In this document: piece by piece, positions 44,936 through 57,500 of the stretch | Position numbering within the stretch: position 1 is the first letter of the stretch | Layout: the number at the start of each line of letters is the position of its first letter | Assembly (NCBI GenBank): GCA_030407005.1 | Contig: JAUDYN010000013.1 | Coordinates: 310,001-374,000 of the forward strand | DNA from: Desarmillaria ectypa | Lineage: Eukaryota; Basidiomycota; Agaricomycetes; Agaricales; Physalacriaceae | DNA: 64,000 bases | Direction of reading: 5' to 3' | Translations under genes and position numbers: made by a program | The notes under the pieces: model-generated | The model's database searches: none | Told to the model about the DNA's origin: nothing | The model's input: only the letters and a program-made list of their open reading frames with translations

Positions 44936-45352
44936 TGTTGTGGATGCAAGCACATAATAACTATATTACTGAAAGAATCCTTATGCACTACAATATATAA
45001 TAGCATACTAGTGTATAATAATTCTCCAAGTCCAATTGCTTTTGAATAGGAGGTGAGCAATAGGTATTGCTTGGCCTCAAGGCAGTTAATATTTATAGAG
45101 CTAGCAGACACTCCACAAGAACATATAACCCTCAAAAGACATTGTACACTACATCTAAGTGTTCACAATATTTCACTATACACTTAACACAACTTAAAGC
45201 CTTGTGCTCTAAGCAGAAAAGACTTCTAACCTGTTTATAGATTCACAGAATTCTAATCTATGAAATTCAGAGACACACAGAACACAGAAATATGTCCACA
45301 AGCCACAGGGTTTGAACCTATGCTACTTGGGAATAAACCAACAATCTCAACA
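44936..45352 (+). repeat. Possible LTR of another (copia-like) retrotransposon
   Basis: TGTTGTGGATG ... CAATCTCAACA, with a 5-bp terminal inverted repeat TGTTG/CAACA and a purine tract upstream. About 417 bp and CpG-poor. Its right part shares AAGCCAAAGGGTTTGAACC with the following sequence (duplicated about 62 bp apart). No second copy is in the window, so this is tentative. Confidence 0.4.
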
Positions 45353-46479
45353 AGTATTGATAAGCCAAAGGGTTTGAACCTCTGCCACTTGCAATCACTC
45401 AGGATTCACAGAAGTTGTTTCCTGAAACACAATTCATATACATGTTGACACACACATAATGTGTCCAGGCATGTAATTTTGCAAATTCTATGAATGAAAA
45501 TGTGCATACACCCAGTAAGCAATAACCCAGCATATGTAGGATATAGAGCAACACCCACTGAGGCAAGAACAGTATAAACAAATATAATATGAGCAGAGTG
45601 CATGGCATTGATTTAAAATAGCACATCTGTGTTATTTAAGTGTGAAGTCTCAGTGTCTCTATATTGCATTACATGCATACCCCAGTAGTGGATAGTTCAC
45701 ATAAATTGATAGAAGAAGATAATATGTTGATGAGGCTTCTTGCTACATTGATCTATGATGCAGAAACTCAGCTAATATAGTAACTACCAATAGATGTCAC
45801 CCTGAATGGAGGATCACTAAGGCCAAATCTTCTGCAAGATTCTTAGCTAAAGAGGAACAAACTCTTTACTCTTATAAAATATGGAATTAAGAATGGTAGC
45901 ACAGTAACCAATTAAATGAAGATAGTTTGCTCTAGCAGAGGCATGGCAATGGAATTAAATCTGTAGAGCCAATAAGAAATTGTGCACCATGTGGAATGGC
46001 AAAGCCAGGCCTTGTCAAGGAGAGAAGATCAAGTGGTATGACAGGTACTGACTCAGGTTGCTGATTGACCTGTTGAGTAGAACCCCAGTGGCTAATGCAG
46101 CATGCAAGGTGAAGGTGCCTAGGATGGAGAAGTTCCATTTTCAGTATTTATATTTTACATAGCTAGTAGTATATAAAAGAGTGGTAGTTACAGATAGAGA
46201 GGAAGCTTTCAGACCCTCACAGTCATGAAATAAAGCCAGCATACTAGTGTAATGATAAAGAGGAATCCTTTTGTAGCTTTGAGTGAGAAAATAATATTGA
46301 TTTTAGGGTTGTATTGGATATCTTGAGGGCTCATGAAGCATGTTCTGCTCACAAACAACTTAGTAGTTTTGTTCTAGACTATAATTGATTGCACTCAAAA
46401 AGAGAATACAGTATTGTGATATGTATATGTGAATTGTATTTTTAGAAAATGGCTTCTGTGAATCCTGAGTTATTGCAAG
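45353..46479. other. CpG-poor TE-like DNA, unidentified
   Basis: About 1.1 kb with no recognisable domain. TATATAAAAGAG near 46172 and the phrase GCATACTAGTGTAAT (also near 45004) suggest parts of a retroelement LTR or leader. A 69-codon frame on the minus strand (46138-45932) is unassigned. Confidence 0.3.
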
Positions 46480-46931
46480 TGTTATGATTTCACTTATGAT
46501 GCTTATCTTGTTTTATCTTTCTTTCTATCTAGGCACTGATCTTATCACATCTAAATCTCAGTGCCAATCACAGATCATAGACTGACCATCTCATGGTTAG
46601 CAACTGACAATGAGCCATTGTGCTATGGCTCATGACAGTTGCTCCACTATACCTTTGTTTTCATTGTTTCATGCATGGTTACCTGCTATCCATCTCTATT
46701 ATTAGGATTAGCAGTTTAGTATATAAGTCAGATAGCTCTTGCCATATTATCTTCAGCTTCAAGCTAAGTTTAATTTACATCAAACTTTCTTGTCAACTCA
46801 ATCCTCTCACCTAAGGCTAGACCTTAGTCTTGTGTCTTCATTGACAATATTCTGGGACTCATTGAGTGACTGTACAAATATGATAAAGCTCTTTGTTTAT
46901 CCTTATTGTTTGGCAGAGTTCAGGTCTAACA
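46480..46931 (+). repeat. Gypsy-B 5' LTR
   Basis: TGTTATGATTTCACTTATG ... CAGGTCTAACA, about 452 bp. TATA motif GTATATAAGTCAG at about 46718. AGCTTCAAGCTAA (46755-46767) is the presumed self-primer, 35 nt after the TATA. Confidence 0.85.
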
Positions 46932-46932
46932 A

Positions 46933-46945
46933 TTAGCTCAAAGCT
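46933..46945 (+). promoter_or_regulatory. Presumed self-priming site of Gypsy-B
   Basis: TTAGCTCAAAGCT, one base after the LTR. It matches the complement of its own LTR segment at 11 of 13 positions and that of the B LTR at 27939-27951 at 13 of 13. Confidence 0.6.
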
Positions 46946-46992
46946 TCCAGCTTTCCCTTTTCATCAGCTACTATCATGCTGTTGAAAACTGA

Positions 46993-47626
46993 ATGCCATA
47001 TAAAACTGATATCTCTACCCACACCTTCTATATTCTAGTGATGATCATAGGAACCATCATTGCAACTGGTACCTTGTTTTTCCTATTATTTTGTTACTCC
47101 TACAAGCTATGCTCATGGTTCAACTGACTTTTCTGGATCAACCAAAGAAATCCCACCCTCTGACCTCACATTTACCTACCCTGCCATTATGTCACCATCC
47201 AGCCCTATGAAAGTGTCTTCACCATGCTCTGACCTGTATTCTAATCCAAAATGAAGTTGGACCCAAATAATTCTGGAATGATTGAGAATGATATTAGTGA
47301 AGAAGGACAACACATCATCCTTGAAGAAGGCCCTGGAAACCCAGAAACCTTATGAACCAAGTCTGGAGACAGTGATGTCCCAAGTCAATTCAGACTGGGC
47401 CTCTAGGCCTGAGACTCAATCATTTCTCCATCAATCAGTACACCCAATATACACATATCCAGTGATAATGAGTCCAGATTCTACCATCCCCACTCTTCTA
47501 CCCAATCTGAGTATAACATCTCTGATGCTGAACATCATCATACTTGATCTGACTCACCAACACTCAGGTATGGTAACACCCATGAAGCATACCAAGCCAT
47601 CCATAAATACAACCAGCTTGTCTTAG
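46993..47626 (+). pseudogene. Gypsy-B gag, N-terminal part with transmembrane-like segment
   Basis: ATG 46993 gives a short polar stretch and then a hydrophobic run of about 25 residues (FYILVMIIGTIIATGTLFF, then LLF), followed by SYKLCSW. Past stops and frameshifts the sequence matches the gag at 4386-4925 (CSDLYS; QVNSDWASRPETQS). No capsid or knuckle motif is reached. Confidence 0.65.
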
Positions 47627-48099
47627 AGAGATAACAGACCCCCATGGAAAACAATCCCCTTACTAGAGAGCATTGCAACCAAGTCATCCAGATCCTCCAT
47701 CAACTTAGAATCCAAATGTGAGAGGCCTAGAACCAGTATCATCAAGAACATCTACTCACTCTTGACTTCTGCCATGCATTTAGCAGCCAGCTACTGGGAG
47801 AGGACAATGAAACATATCATTGAATGTGATACAGGAATGCAATCTGCAATGTCCCTCAAGAGCATGCAATGGCCTTTAAAGAGGAGGCCATCATCAACTA
47901 TCAAAGCAGGTGGTCCCAATAGCCATGTTATCATTACTAACTCTTCACCACATATGCCCCACCACCAATCACAGAATCTGAGCAGATTCTATATGGAGAA
48001 AACTGGTTCACCAAGTATAATATAATCTGAGCAGAGGCCATCCAATAAGGGGCAAGAGACATCCCTCTCATTGAACACCTTATCGAGCATCAGCAATAT
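47627..48099 (+). pseudogene. Degenerate gag or linker DNA
   Basis: CpG-poor, with short frames only (47762-48025). Assigned to the B element by position; no motif recognised. Confidence 0.35.
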
Positions 48100-48409
48100 T
48101 GTTAGACCCACATCTCATGTGATCTGTGGACTCATGCTTAATTCCTTGGGCTGTCTTGCATTTGGACATTTACCCACAGATAGTGGCTATGGTCTTCAGA
48201 TCATGAGGAGAGAGTGGTATGAGATAAACTTTAGTTTGAAGATGGGGTATTACATCAAGGGCTAACTAGCTTATATACATGAATTGAATAGCTAAGAATA
48301 CATGTTTCCATGAGTAAGCCTTACTGGAGACAAAGAGAAAAGCATGTTGGATGAGTGGCCATCATTAGCTATGAATACAATAATTAGGGACCATGTTATT
48401 ATGGGCCAG
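48100..48409 (-). repeat. Gypsy LTR, minus orientation, truncated by a TGAT repeat
   Basis: TGTTAGACCCACATCTCATGTG matches the start of 51063-51459 (the reverse complement of an LTR 3' end) and includes TTTGGACATTTACCC. It breaks off at 48409, where a TGAT copy begins. Confidence 0.7.
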
Positions 48410-49735
48410 TGATACACCATCTACACATTCAGACCTAGATTTTGTGATTTTATAACAATACTATTGCACATCTATCCTATACTACTGATACATAGAGGAC
48501 TATAGCTGAGGCTTTGAGCTGATAGTTAAAAGCAGTAAGCAACTGGTAGAGCCAGGACTTAGATGCAACACCATTAGTAACTCGAATGCTAGCAGGACTA
48601 AGTGAAATACAGCCACTAGCAAACGAAGAATGCTACTAGCACACCAAAACCAGGAGCAGAGTACACATATCTCATGAAGTTCTGTCACTAGCAGCCCAGA
48701 CTGGGCATAAACACCTAAGTCAGGATAACTAGTCACATGGCAATCCTGAAACAGAACTTAGAAATAAATTAGGAATGGATTAACCTTGAGCCCAGATCTG
48801 ACTATTGTGATATAGATCTCTTATGATCAGTACTAGTGTAGCTGGACTGCACCCTTGATCATGATTGGATAGCTGTTACAGGCACCAATATCCGGATATC
48901 CATATAACTGCATTACTAGGGCATGTAGTTGGGCCAAGGGTGCGGAAAGACCGACTGTGGAGTCTCTAGACCGAATATTTGAAAAGAAAACAGACTAGAC
49001 CGACTATTGTATGATTATTCACCATTATTCGTGACTAGCCATAAATCATTACCAATATACCCTATACCCAGATGATATTTATAGTTCTGCCTCAGTAGTA
49101 TATAAGTAGTGGGATGGGTACTCATGCAAAGCATGCAAGCCATCCCTGCAGTTGAGCCTTCACTAGTAGTAACTGGTGTCCCCAACTAAAGGCTTTTGTG
49201 CTTAACCTCAACAAAGTGATTAATAGTCACTAAGTCACCCATAGTATTGCATTGAATTGAAGTTCCTTAGAGTCACTCTTTCTGCAAAGGTCCAGAGTGT
49301 TTTGAAGTTAGTTCAAGCAAAGTTCTCAGAGTTATAGTATTATTCTTAGGCCAAGAGTGCCACTAGTCAGCCAAGAGTGCGACTGGTCAAGTGTTTATCA
49401 CCTGTAGGAAGCAGTATACGGCCAAGAGAGCCACTAGTTTGAAGCAGTTTCAGTCAGAACAAGCGCAGTAGCTCAAACCAAGTCATTCTTTATCCAATTG
49501 TGTCTTACCAACCACACTAGTGCAAGTAGTACTTTGTATAACTCACTAGTAATGAATAGACCATCTTTAAGACAACTGTACTTGATTATTGAAGTCTGCA
49601 GAGTGCTTCCATCATACTTGAAACCATCCAAATTCAATATTGGTGATTAAGTGTAGAGTAGTAAGAGATTTAGTGTGATTGGTGTTCATTGCCATTCCCT
49701 AATTCTTTTGTCACTCACCATTACTAAGCACATCA
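48410..49735 (+). mobile_element. TGAT repeat between a Gypsy LTR and gag
   Basis: TGATACACCATC ... CTAAGCACATCA, 1326 bp, with TAGTATATAAGTAGTGGGATGGG at about 49097. Flanks CCAG and ATGG do not match. A frame of 78 codons (48500-48736, minus) corresponds to the hydrophobic peptide of other copies with a deletion. Confidence 0.85.
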
Positions 49736-51022
49736 ATGGGTTCTGTGGGACCCATGCTGAGTCTGGGGTCTTCTCCTGCACCTGCAAATAGAAGACTTTC
49801 CCCTTGATGGGGATAGTAGTCTGATTGCTAGATTCAGCTTGGTGGGGAGTCAGGGAGGGGTTGGGGTTGGTTTGTTGGTGCATCAGATGAATAGTTCAAA
49901 TATGCCATGTATTTGAGCTGGAATCATTCCAGCCCAGTATAAAACCCTGTATTGTATGTAAAATTATCAAAATCAGGCCTCCCTCCCATCAAGGTCTGGC
50001 CTGTCACCCTCTTGTCTTGCTAGTATCCATAGGGAACATTCTAGCTCCCTCTATTCATTCTCTGTCCTAGGGCATAGCCTCAGTACTTGGGCCCCTGCAG
50101 CTGGGGGATATAATGCTCAGTTCCAGTTTGCATGAATCTGGGTGCATATAATGGTGCTGGCCCCTGGTTTTCTGATTGGGTCCTCTCAGTTGAGGGCAAG
50201 ATATTTGTCCATATCTGGACAAATTCTTGGCCAGTCTGTTCTGGCCTCAATGTCATATCATCGAAGCTCCCATGCTTCACTTTAGAAGGGGCCAAGTAAG
50301 GCTCAGTCAGCATTTGAGAGGTTGGGTCACTCAAAATCAGGTCCCTCAGCATTGAGGGGGTCATCAGCACTTTGGGGAGTGGCTGAGGGCAGGGTGTTGC
50401 TGGAGAGCTCAATGAGGGGGGGAGAGAAAGAGGAGTTGCTATCCTCTCTATTATCAGGCCATGAGATTCACTCCTGGGTGGTGGCCCAGAGGCTGCATGG
50501 ATGGTTGGGATGGGGTATACTTATCCTGGGGTTGTCTGCATATCATATCCTTACACTAGCTGGACATGCAGGCACATAAGGGGGGGGAGGAGGGAGGGAC
50601 TCACTGGAGGTTCAGAACCTAACCTGTAGGTCCTGTATGTATTCTTCCATAGTAGAGGGTCATTCCACCCTGTGCTGAGCATGCTGAGTAGTCTCCCAGT
50701 GTGTGGGAAACTCATTGGAGGATTGGGGTATGAATGTGATGCAGTGGCAGGAGAGGCCTTCCTCATGAAAGGATGCCAGATTTGCAGGATCCACCCTGGT
50801 GGGGGTTGGTCTCTGGGGGAGGATATAGTGGAGCAGGAATGGGGCAGGTCTTTGTGGTTGTAAAACCCTTCTTCAGTGTAGGTGGGTTCAGATTTCCTCT
50901 CCCCACATCAGAAATATGAGTGCAGTGAAAAAGACTAGTAAGAAAGCACCACTGATAGTGATACTGAGGGCAATAGTTCTTTTCTGTTGAGGTTCATTGG
51001 TCATGTGAGGGGTTCTCTTCAT
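49736..51022 (-). pseudogene. Gypsy gag, minus strand, with intact N-terminal start
   Basis: ATG at 51022-51020 opens a frame with a 16-residue polar lead and a hydrophobic segment (ALSITISGAFLLVFF, then LIFLMWGEE). TGA follows where the youngest copy has CGG. Further on are EEYIQDLQ, an acidic region (DDPLNAEGPDFEWPNLS), DMDKYLALN, a frame switch near CAGCTGCAGGGGCC (about 50096) and YPHQGESLLFAGAGEDP (about 49800). Ends at the TGAT repeat; capsid, knuckle and pol are missing. This copy best shows the start of Gag. Confidence 0.8.
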
Positions 51023-51048
51023 GGTTGGCAGTGAAGAGGTGAAGGTAA

Positions 51049-51061
51049 ATTTTTCAACTAA
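51049..51061 (-). promoter_or_regulatory. Presumed self-priming site (minus strand)
   Basis: TTAGTTGAAAAAT read on the minus strand, one base inside the LTR at 51063-51459. It corresponds to the complement of CATCTTTCAACTATAG in that LTR. Confidence 0.5.
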
Positions 51062-51062
51062 T

Positions 51063-51459
51063 TGTTAGACCCATGATCCATGTGATCTGCAGACTTGCAT
51101 GTTCCTTCAGACTGTCTCACATTCAGACAATCACCCTTAGGCATGGCTGTGGTCTTCTGATCTTAGTGTGGAGGATGTGTGGTATGAATAAACTATAGTT
51201 GAAAGATGAGGAGTATACAGCATGAACTACTCAACTTATATACAAAAGGGAAGGTCTAAATATATCATAGTAATCATGAGATGTCCATGCAGAAAACAAG
51301 GGATGTCATGCTCATCATGCAACTATAGTGAGGTTATTGTGCAGTGTGACAATGGGTATCAATGGATACTGGGTGTTGATCAATAGACAAAGGATGGGAT
51401 CAGATAAGATGAAAGGAGATAAAATAAGATAAGGGCAAAAAATAGAAAAAATTGTAACA
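51063..51459 (-). repeat. 5' LTR of a minus-strand Gypsy element
   Basis: On the plus strand TGTTAGACCC ... AAAATTGTAACA, 397 bp. The next element's gag (51460 upward) continues directly on the other side, so the LTR is inserted in, or recombined with, another gag. Confidence 0.8.
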
Positions 51460-52302
51460 ATAAATTGGGTCCTCTCTATTGAGGGTGAGATACTCATCCA
51501 TATCAGGATGAATACCTGGCCAGAAAGTTCTGGCCTTGATGTTGGCTCTTCAAAGTTGCCATGCTTTGCTTCTGAAGGGGCTGAGGATAGCTTGGTCTGC
51601 ATCAGTGAGTTTGGGCCACTTGTAATTGGGGCCATAGAGATTGAGAGGGTCATCAGGATTTCAGGGAGTGGATGGGGGTGTGGAGTCATCAGAGAGCTTG
51701 ATGACAGGGAGAGAGAAGCTGGAGTTGCTCTCATCACCATCAGAAGGCCATGGGGTATGTTGCTATCCTCAGGGTGGGGTTCTCCTAGTTGGCCAGAGGC
51801 TATAGGAATGATGGGGATGGGACATCACCATCCTAGCATTGTCTGAGTGTTGTACCCTTGCATGTGCTAGGCATGTGGGTGCATAGGGAGAGAGGGAGTC
51901 TGGGAATTAGAATCAAGTCCATATGTCCTGCACATATTCCTCTGCAGTGGTGAGTTGTTTCATTCTTGGCTGGTTTGGAATTTGAACAGGCTCTGTCCTA
52001 TGCAGGAACTCATTGGAGGACTGGGCTGAGAAGCTGATGCAGTTTCCTGAGGGGTTCTCCTTCAAAGAAGGTGCCAGACTCATAGGATCCAGCCCTCTGA
52101 TGTTTGTTCATTGGGTGATGATATGCTGTAGGGAAAAGGAAGGTGGTGGTTGAGGGCATAGAATATGTTGTTGACATAGATAGCATCAAATGTGTTCTCC
52201 CCAGATGAGGAAAATGAGGATGGTAAAGAAAAAGACTAGAATAGCACTGCCATAGGTGGTGCTAAGTGCAATAGTTTGTTGTTTGTTGAAGTCCAGGGTC
52301 AT
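51460..52302 (-). pseudogene. Gypsy gag, N-terminal part, minus strand
   Basis: ATG at 52302-52300, polar lead (TLDFNKQQT), then a hydrophobic segment (IALSTTYGSAILVFFF, then ILIFLIWGE). Next a Pro-rich region, TTAEEYVQDIW, an acidic region, and MDEYLTLNREDP at the LTR junction. Same architecture as 49736-51022 but a different copy. CpG-poor, several stops. Confidence 0.75.
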
Positions 52303-52340
52303 ATGGGTTTTTATCAGATGCTACCTGCATATCAATTTCC

Positions 52341-53279
52341 AACTAAACCACCACCCAAAATTAGGATGCTGGAAAGCTGATTCAAAGGCACCAGCTGAAT
52401 AATGGCTGGTGTAGGATCTTCTACAGCCCCAGACCCCAGCTGGACAGTCTGGGTATTAGGAATCAGGCTAATCTGAGAGGATCCACCCATTGATCCCAGT
52501 GACCTGAAATACTCCCTGGATGCCAAAGATCCAGAGAGATAGTCTCTATCTCAGGGACTACTGAAATGGAAGTTTGGACCACCTCTGCCACAACCCAGTG
52601 GGGATATGGCTGATGAAGCACCCTGGACTAGGCATTGGCCTCAACTGGTCCATAAACCTAAAGTCTTCAAAGGCATCTCCAATGATATCAACAGGTTTGT
52701 CATGGACTGCAAAGTGTACTTTCAAGTACACAGTGCCCATATGTTCTCTGACCCTTACAAGATCACTTTTGCCCAGTCTTACTTTGATGGACAGGCAAAA
52801 GACTGGTAGATGATGGAACTGGCTGAGCTAAGGAGCTTGAGTAGAGAGAAATTCAGATTCCTATCATGGAAGATTTGTTGAAATGATTATTGATAAATTC
52901 TGAGATCTGGCATTGGAGAAAGTGCATAAGAAAATGTATGACCTCTGCATAGGCAACAAAACTGCCCAGGAGTACTTTAAAAAGTTGGAGAAGCAGGCCC
53001 AGCTTGCCAGACTCTAAAATAATATTGGCTCTCATAGGCATATAGTCAAGGCACTTTACCAAGGAGTGCCCAAATCATACACACTAGCCATGTTGAACCT
53101 AGGGATATTCATCCCTGTTGGCTACAAGGAATGAAAGGAGCAGATCATTATCATGAACCAAGAGCACCAATGTCAGAGGGTTATAGACTCAACCCACAGG
53201 TTCTACCAGAGTGATAAAAAGTCCAACAACAATGCTGGAACCTCAAAGGGAGAATCTGGCATGACAAGTTCAACACTGG
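52341..53279 (+). pseudogene. Gypsy gag, capsid region, plus strand
   Basis: 52364-52490 matches 5210-5326. The frame 52606-52809 encodes the capsid-like block ISNDINRFVMDCKVYFQVHS ... YFDGQAKDW. Then follow KMYDLCIGNKTAQEYFKKLEKQAQLA (about 52925-53015) and EWKEQIIIMNQEHQ-like sequence. Gag ends at 53279, where a TGAT repeat starts, before any knuckle. Confidence 0.75.
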
Positions 53280-54101
53280 TGATGTGCTTGGTTATAGTGA
53301 GTGACAAAAGAATTAGGGAATGGCCAATGAACACCAATCACACTAAACCTCTTGCTACTCTACACTTAATCACCAATATTGAATTTGGGCAGTTTCAAGT
53401 ATGATGGAAGCACTCTGAAGACTTCAATAATCAAGTAAGGTGGTTTTAAAAAATGTTTTATTCATTACTAGTGAGTTATACAAAGTACTACTCACACTAG
53501 TGGGGTTGGTAACACACAATTGGGTAAAGAGTGACTTGGTTTGAGCTACAGCACTTCTTCTGACTGAAACTGCTTTGAACTAGTGGCACTCTTGGCCCTA
53601 TACTGCCTCCTACAGGTGATAAACACTTGACTAGCCACACTCTTGGCCTAAGAATAATACTATAACTCTAAGAACTTTGCTTGAACTGACTTCAAAACAC
53701 TCTAGACCTTTACAGGATGCAACAGTGACTCTAAGCAACTTGAACTCACTCAAAACTGTGGGTTAATTAGTGACTATTAATCATTTCATCAAGGTTAAGC
53801 ACAAAAGCCTTTAGTTGGGGACACCAGTTACTACCAGTGAGGGCTCAACTGTGGGGATGGCTTACCTGCTTTGCACAAGCACCCATCCCACTACTTATAT
53901 ACTACTGAGGCAGAACTATAAATATCATCTGAGTATAGGGTATATTGGTAAGGATTTCTTGGCTAGTCATGAATAATGGTGAATAATCATGCAATAGTTG
54001 GTCTAGTCTGTTTTCTTTTCAAATATTTGGTCTAGAGACTCTACAGTCAGTCTTTCCACACCCTTGGCCCAACTACATGCTCTAGCAATGCAGTTCTATG
54101 A
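53280..54101 (-). mobile_element. TGAT repeat, truncated by a Gypsy LTR
   Basis: TGATGTGCTTGG... up to CTAGCAATGCAGTTCTATGA, where a minus-strand Gypsy 3' LTR begins. The missing remainder is not found at the other end of that element. Confidence 0.8.
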
Positions 54102-54529
54102 TGTTATGGCCCATCTTATACACGTGACTTGGGATGTAAGCTGTTCTCCTGGGCTGTTTCACATTTGAACAATCACCCATTTAATGGAGAGTTAGGCTTG
54201 GTCTTTAGTGTTGTGCAGTTAAAGGGATAAGAATGTAATTTAGTTGAAAGATAGAGTACAATGGTGAAGTTTACTCTACTTATATACTGTAAGTTTGATG
54301 TATATTAATAGGTGAAATGATATGGTCCATGAGGGAACAGTACAGTTCATGAAAGGATGGTGTGAGTTAGATGGATCATGATCCAATGAGAAAGAACTAG
54401 GGTGACATATTGCATGAACTGGGGTGGTAGTCAGTGAGAGTGTCAATACAAAGTGGAGATGGTGGTTGATTAGATGGATGAGTCATGGATATGACTTGGA
54501 TAAGATAGGATAATGGAAAAATCATAACA
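54102..54529 (-). repeat. 3' LTR of the minus-strand Gypsy-A element
   Basis: Plus-strand TGTTATGGCCCATC ... AAAATCATAACA, 428 bp, the reverse complement of family A LTRs. Confidence 0.9.
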
Positions 54530-54543
54530 TTACCCCCTTGTTA
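54530..54543 (-). promoter_or_regulatory. Polypurine tract (minus strand)
   Basis: TAACAAGGGGGTAA on the minus strand, abutting the 3' LTR. Confidence 0.8.
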
Positions 54544-54559
54544 AAGCAGTCATCCTGAC

Positions 54560-57500
54560 TGCTAAGGTTCTTCTTTGGGGGCCTCGAGTTGTGTTTCAAT
54601 TTGATTGATCCAGTACTGATCAATCAGGGTTTTCCATAAGTCTTGATCTGCATTAACAATCCATTTTTGATGTCCATCCTTTCATTGAGCTAGATATGCG
54701 ACATTGCCATTGTCAGAGTATTTGTGGTCCAATATCTTGACCACTATTTTGTTCTTGGTTATGATTTTGGGAGTGTATAAGGTGTGGTTTACACTGGCCT
54801 GATACTGTTTGATTGCTTCTGTGGCATTCGACATCTCAGTTTCTCTGACCCAGGAGTTATGTTGTCTAGTCCAACCCTTCCATTTAACCAGGTAGTCTGT
54901 GACTGGCCTAGATGGTTGTCCTCTTTTGGAGCATACTTTTTGAGTGTGTGAATCCAAAACTTCTTCAATCTTGTACTCTTCTTGTCTGTCGATGAGGTCT
55001 GGAGGAGGAGGTGGCAGTTGTTCTTGATTGGGAAATGAGGGTGTGATATAAGGGGTTAACAGTTTCTTGTTGAATTGGGGATGTATCCTCCAATGAGGTG
55101 GCAGCTTCAGTTTATAGGCTGTTGCCCCAGATTTCTTAACAATTTCAAATAGTCCTGTTCATTTGTCAGTGAGCTTTTTCTTTGGTCGTGGAAGGTGAAG
55201 GTTGGCCATGTCAAGCCATACCTTATCACTGATTTGATACTCCTATGGAGGTGTTTTCCTTTTGTCATATTGTGCCTTCATTTGTGCTGCTGCTTTTTCT
55301 AGTGCATCATGGACTTCTTTATGGACTTTGGCCATGGTTTCGGTGAAGTCAATGGCTGCAGGGTTGGTGAAACTGGTTTTTTGGATGGACTCAGGGATGA
55401 GTTGGGGATTTTGTCCATAAAGAACCATGAATGTGCTTTTTCCCATGGCTGAGTGAATTCTGCAAGGGGTAGCCATTCAACCCAATTGGTTTGACAATGG
55501 TTGACAAAGATGCAGAGATATTTTTCAACCTCCTGGTTGACCCTCTCTGTCTATCCATCTGTCTGGGGATGATATGCTGTGGACATGTTTTGGGTGATAT
55601 TGAGCATTCTGTATAGTTCCTTCATGAATGCTGATACAAACTGGGGTCCTCAGTCTGAGATGACTACTTTGGGCATCCCATGTTTTACATACACATGGTT
55701 GCGGAGCATTAGAGCCCATCCTTTGGCAGATAATTCTTCATTGCATGGAATGAGAATTATGTTCTTGGAGAATCAATCTATGATGACAAGTAAGGCATCA
55801 AAGCCTTCTGATTCCGGGAGTCCAGTGACCATGTCAACAGAAATGTGAGTCCATGGAGCACTGGGATTGCGTTAGGATGAAGAGGAGCAGCCTTCGCCTG
55901 TGTATCACTCTTCATTCATTGACATGTTTTGCATCCCTTGATATAGGATTCAACATCTCTTTTCATCTTTGGCCACCAGTAATTGCAAAGAATAAGTTTT
56001 TTAGTCTGGGCGATTTCTGGATGTCCAGTGGTAATATGATCATGATATTGTGAAATGATCTCGCTGTGGAGTGAAATGTCTTGGGGAATATAGACTCACC
56101 TGTCATACCACAAGATTTCTTCTTCTTGGGTGATTCCTCATTTGTGATTGATGGATTTCTCTATCCCTTGATCCCACTGACTTTTCTGTCAGGTTGTGTC
56201 TCTTATATGTGCGGTTTGTTCTCTGGTTGTGGGCAATATTAATGCCCGGAAATGTTCAGGGGAAAGGACGACTACATCTTGATTGTCTTCCTTTCCTTGA
56301 TCATGATCATCTTGTCGACTGAGAAGATCTGCCTTCTTGTTGGCAATTCCAGCTTTGTGTTGAAGGATAAAGTGGTATTCAGCTAGTTCAGTGACCCACC
56401 GAGCTTGTCGGCGATTCAGCTTCTGGGGTTTTTGGAAATACTGGAGATTTTGGTGATCAGTCCAGATTTCAATTGTTTCCTTTGTGCCCATAAGATAATG
56501 GCGCCATTCTTCTAAGGCTAACATGATAGCCAGCAATTCTTTATTGTAGATTTCATAATTGCATTTGGTGACTGTCAATGCTTTTGACATGAAGGCGACA
56601 GGCCTCCATTTGCTGTTCTGTTCTTGGCTAAGAACTGTGCCAATGGCCCCATTGCTAGCATCTGCTTCTACTTGGAATTTTCCATCATCTGAAAGAATCA
56701 TAAGAACTACATTTGTGGTCATCAACCTCTTGAGTTGATTAAATGCTTGTTCTTGTTCTGGTCCCCAAGTCCAGTCTACCTTTCTGATTAACTGGGTAAG
56801 GGGTCATATGATTTTTGAATAATTGCGAATGAACTTGCGATAGAAGTTCATAAATCCTAAGAATGATTGAAGTTCCTTCTTTTTCATAGCAGTAGGCCAT
56901 TCAGCAATTCTGGCAATTTTGACTGGATCCGTGCAGATAGCATCTTTGCTGATAATGACTCCAAGATACTCAGTCTCGAGTACCTCGAACTCGCACTTCT
57001 CTGCTTTAAGGAACAGTTTGTTTTCTCATAAATGTTGTAGGACTTGTTGAACAATGATTTGGTGTTCAGACAGGGATTTCGTGAATATGAGAATATCGTC
57101 GAGGTAAATAGTGACTTTTCCTCCAGCGATTAAGTCCTTGAAGATGTCATTCATCATCCACTGGAATGTGGCTGGTGAATTGGTAAGGCCAAAGAACATG
57201 ACAGTAGGCTCAAAGAGCCCTTGGTTAGTTCTGAACATGACCTTTTCTTCATCTCCATCCCAGATTTGTACATTGTTATATCCCCATTGGATGTCTAATT
57301 TGGAAAAGTATTTTGCTCCATGCAATTTGTCAATGAGTTCAGATATCAATGGGAGGGAATAGCAATTCTTGATCATCATTTTATTCAGTTTTTGATAATC
57401 CTGAACAGGTCATAGAGAGCCATCCTTTTTCTTGACAAAGAAGAAAGGGGAGGTGAAGGGGGATTTGGAAGGTCAGATTCTTCCAGAGTTGAGGTTTTTG

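Noticed and set aside
45295..45395. GGGTTTGAACC motifs resembling a tRNA T-arm on the opposite strand
   Set aside because: No D-arm, anticodon arm or acceptor pairing; the motif is duplicated within an LTR-like repeat.
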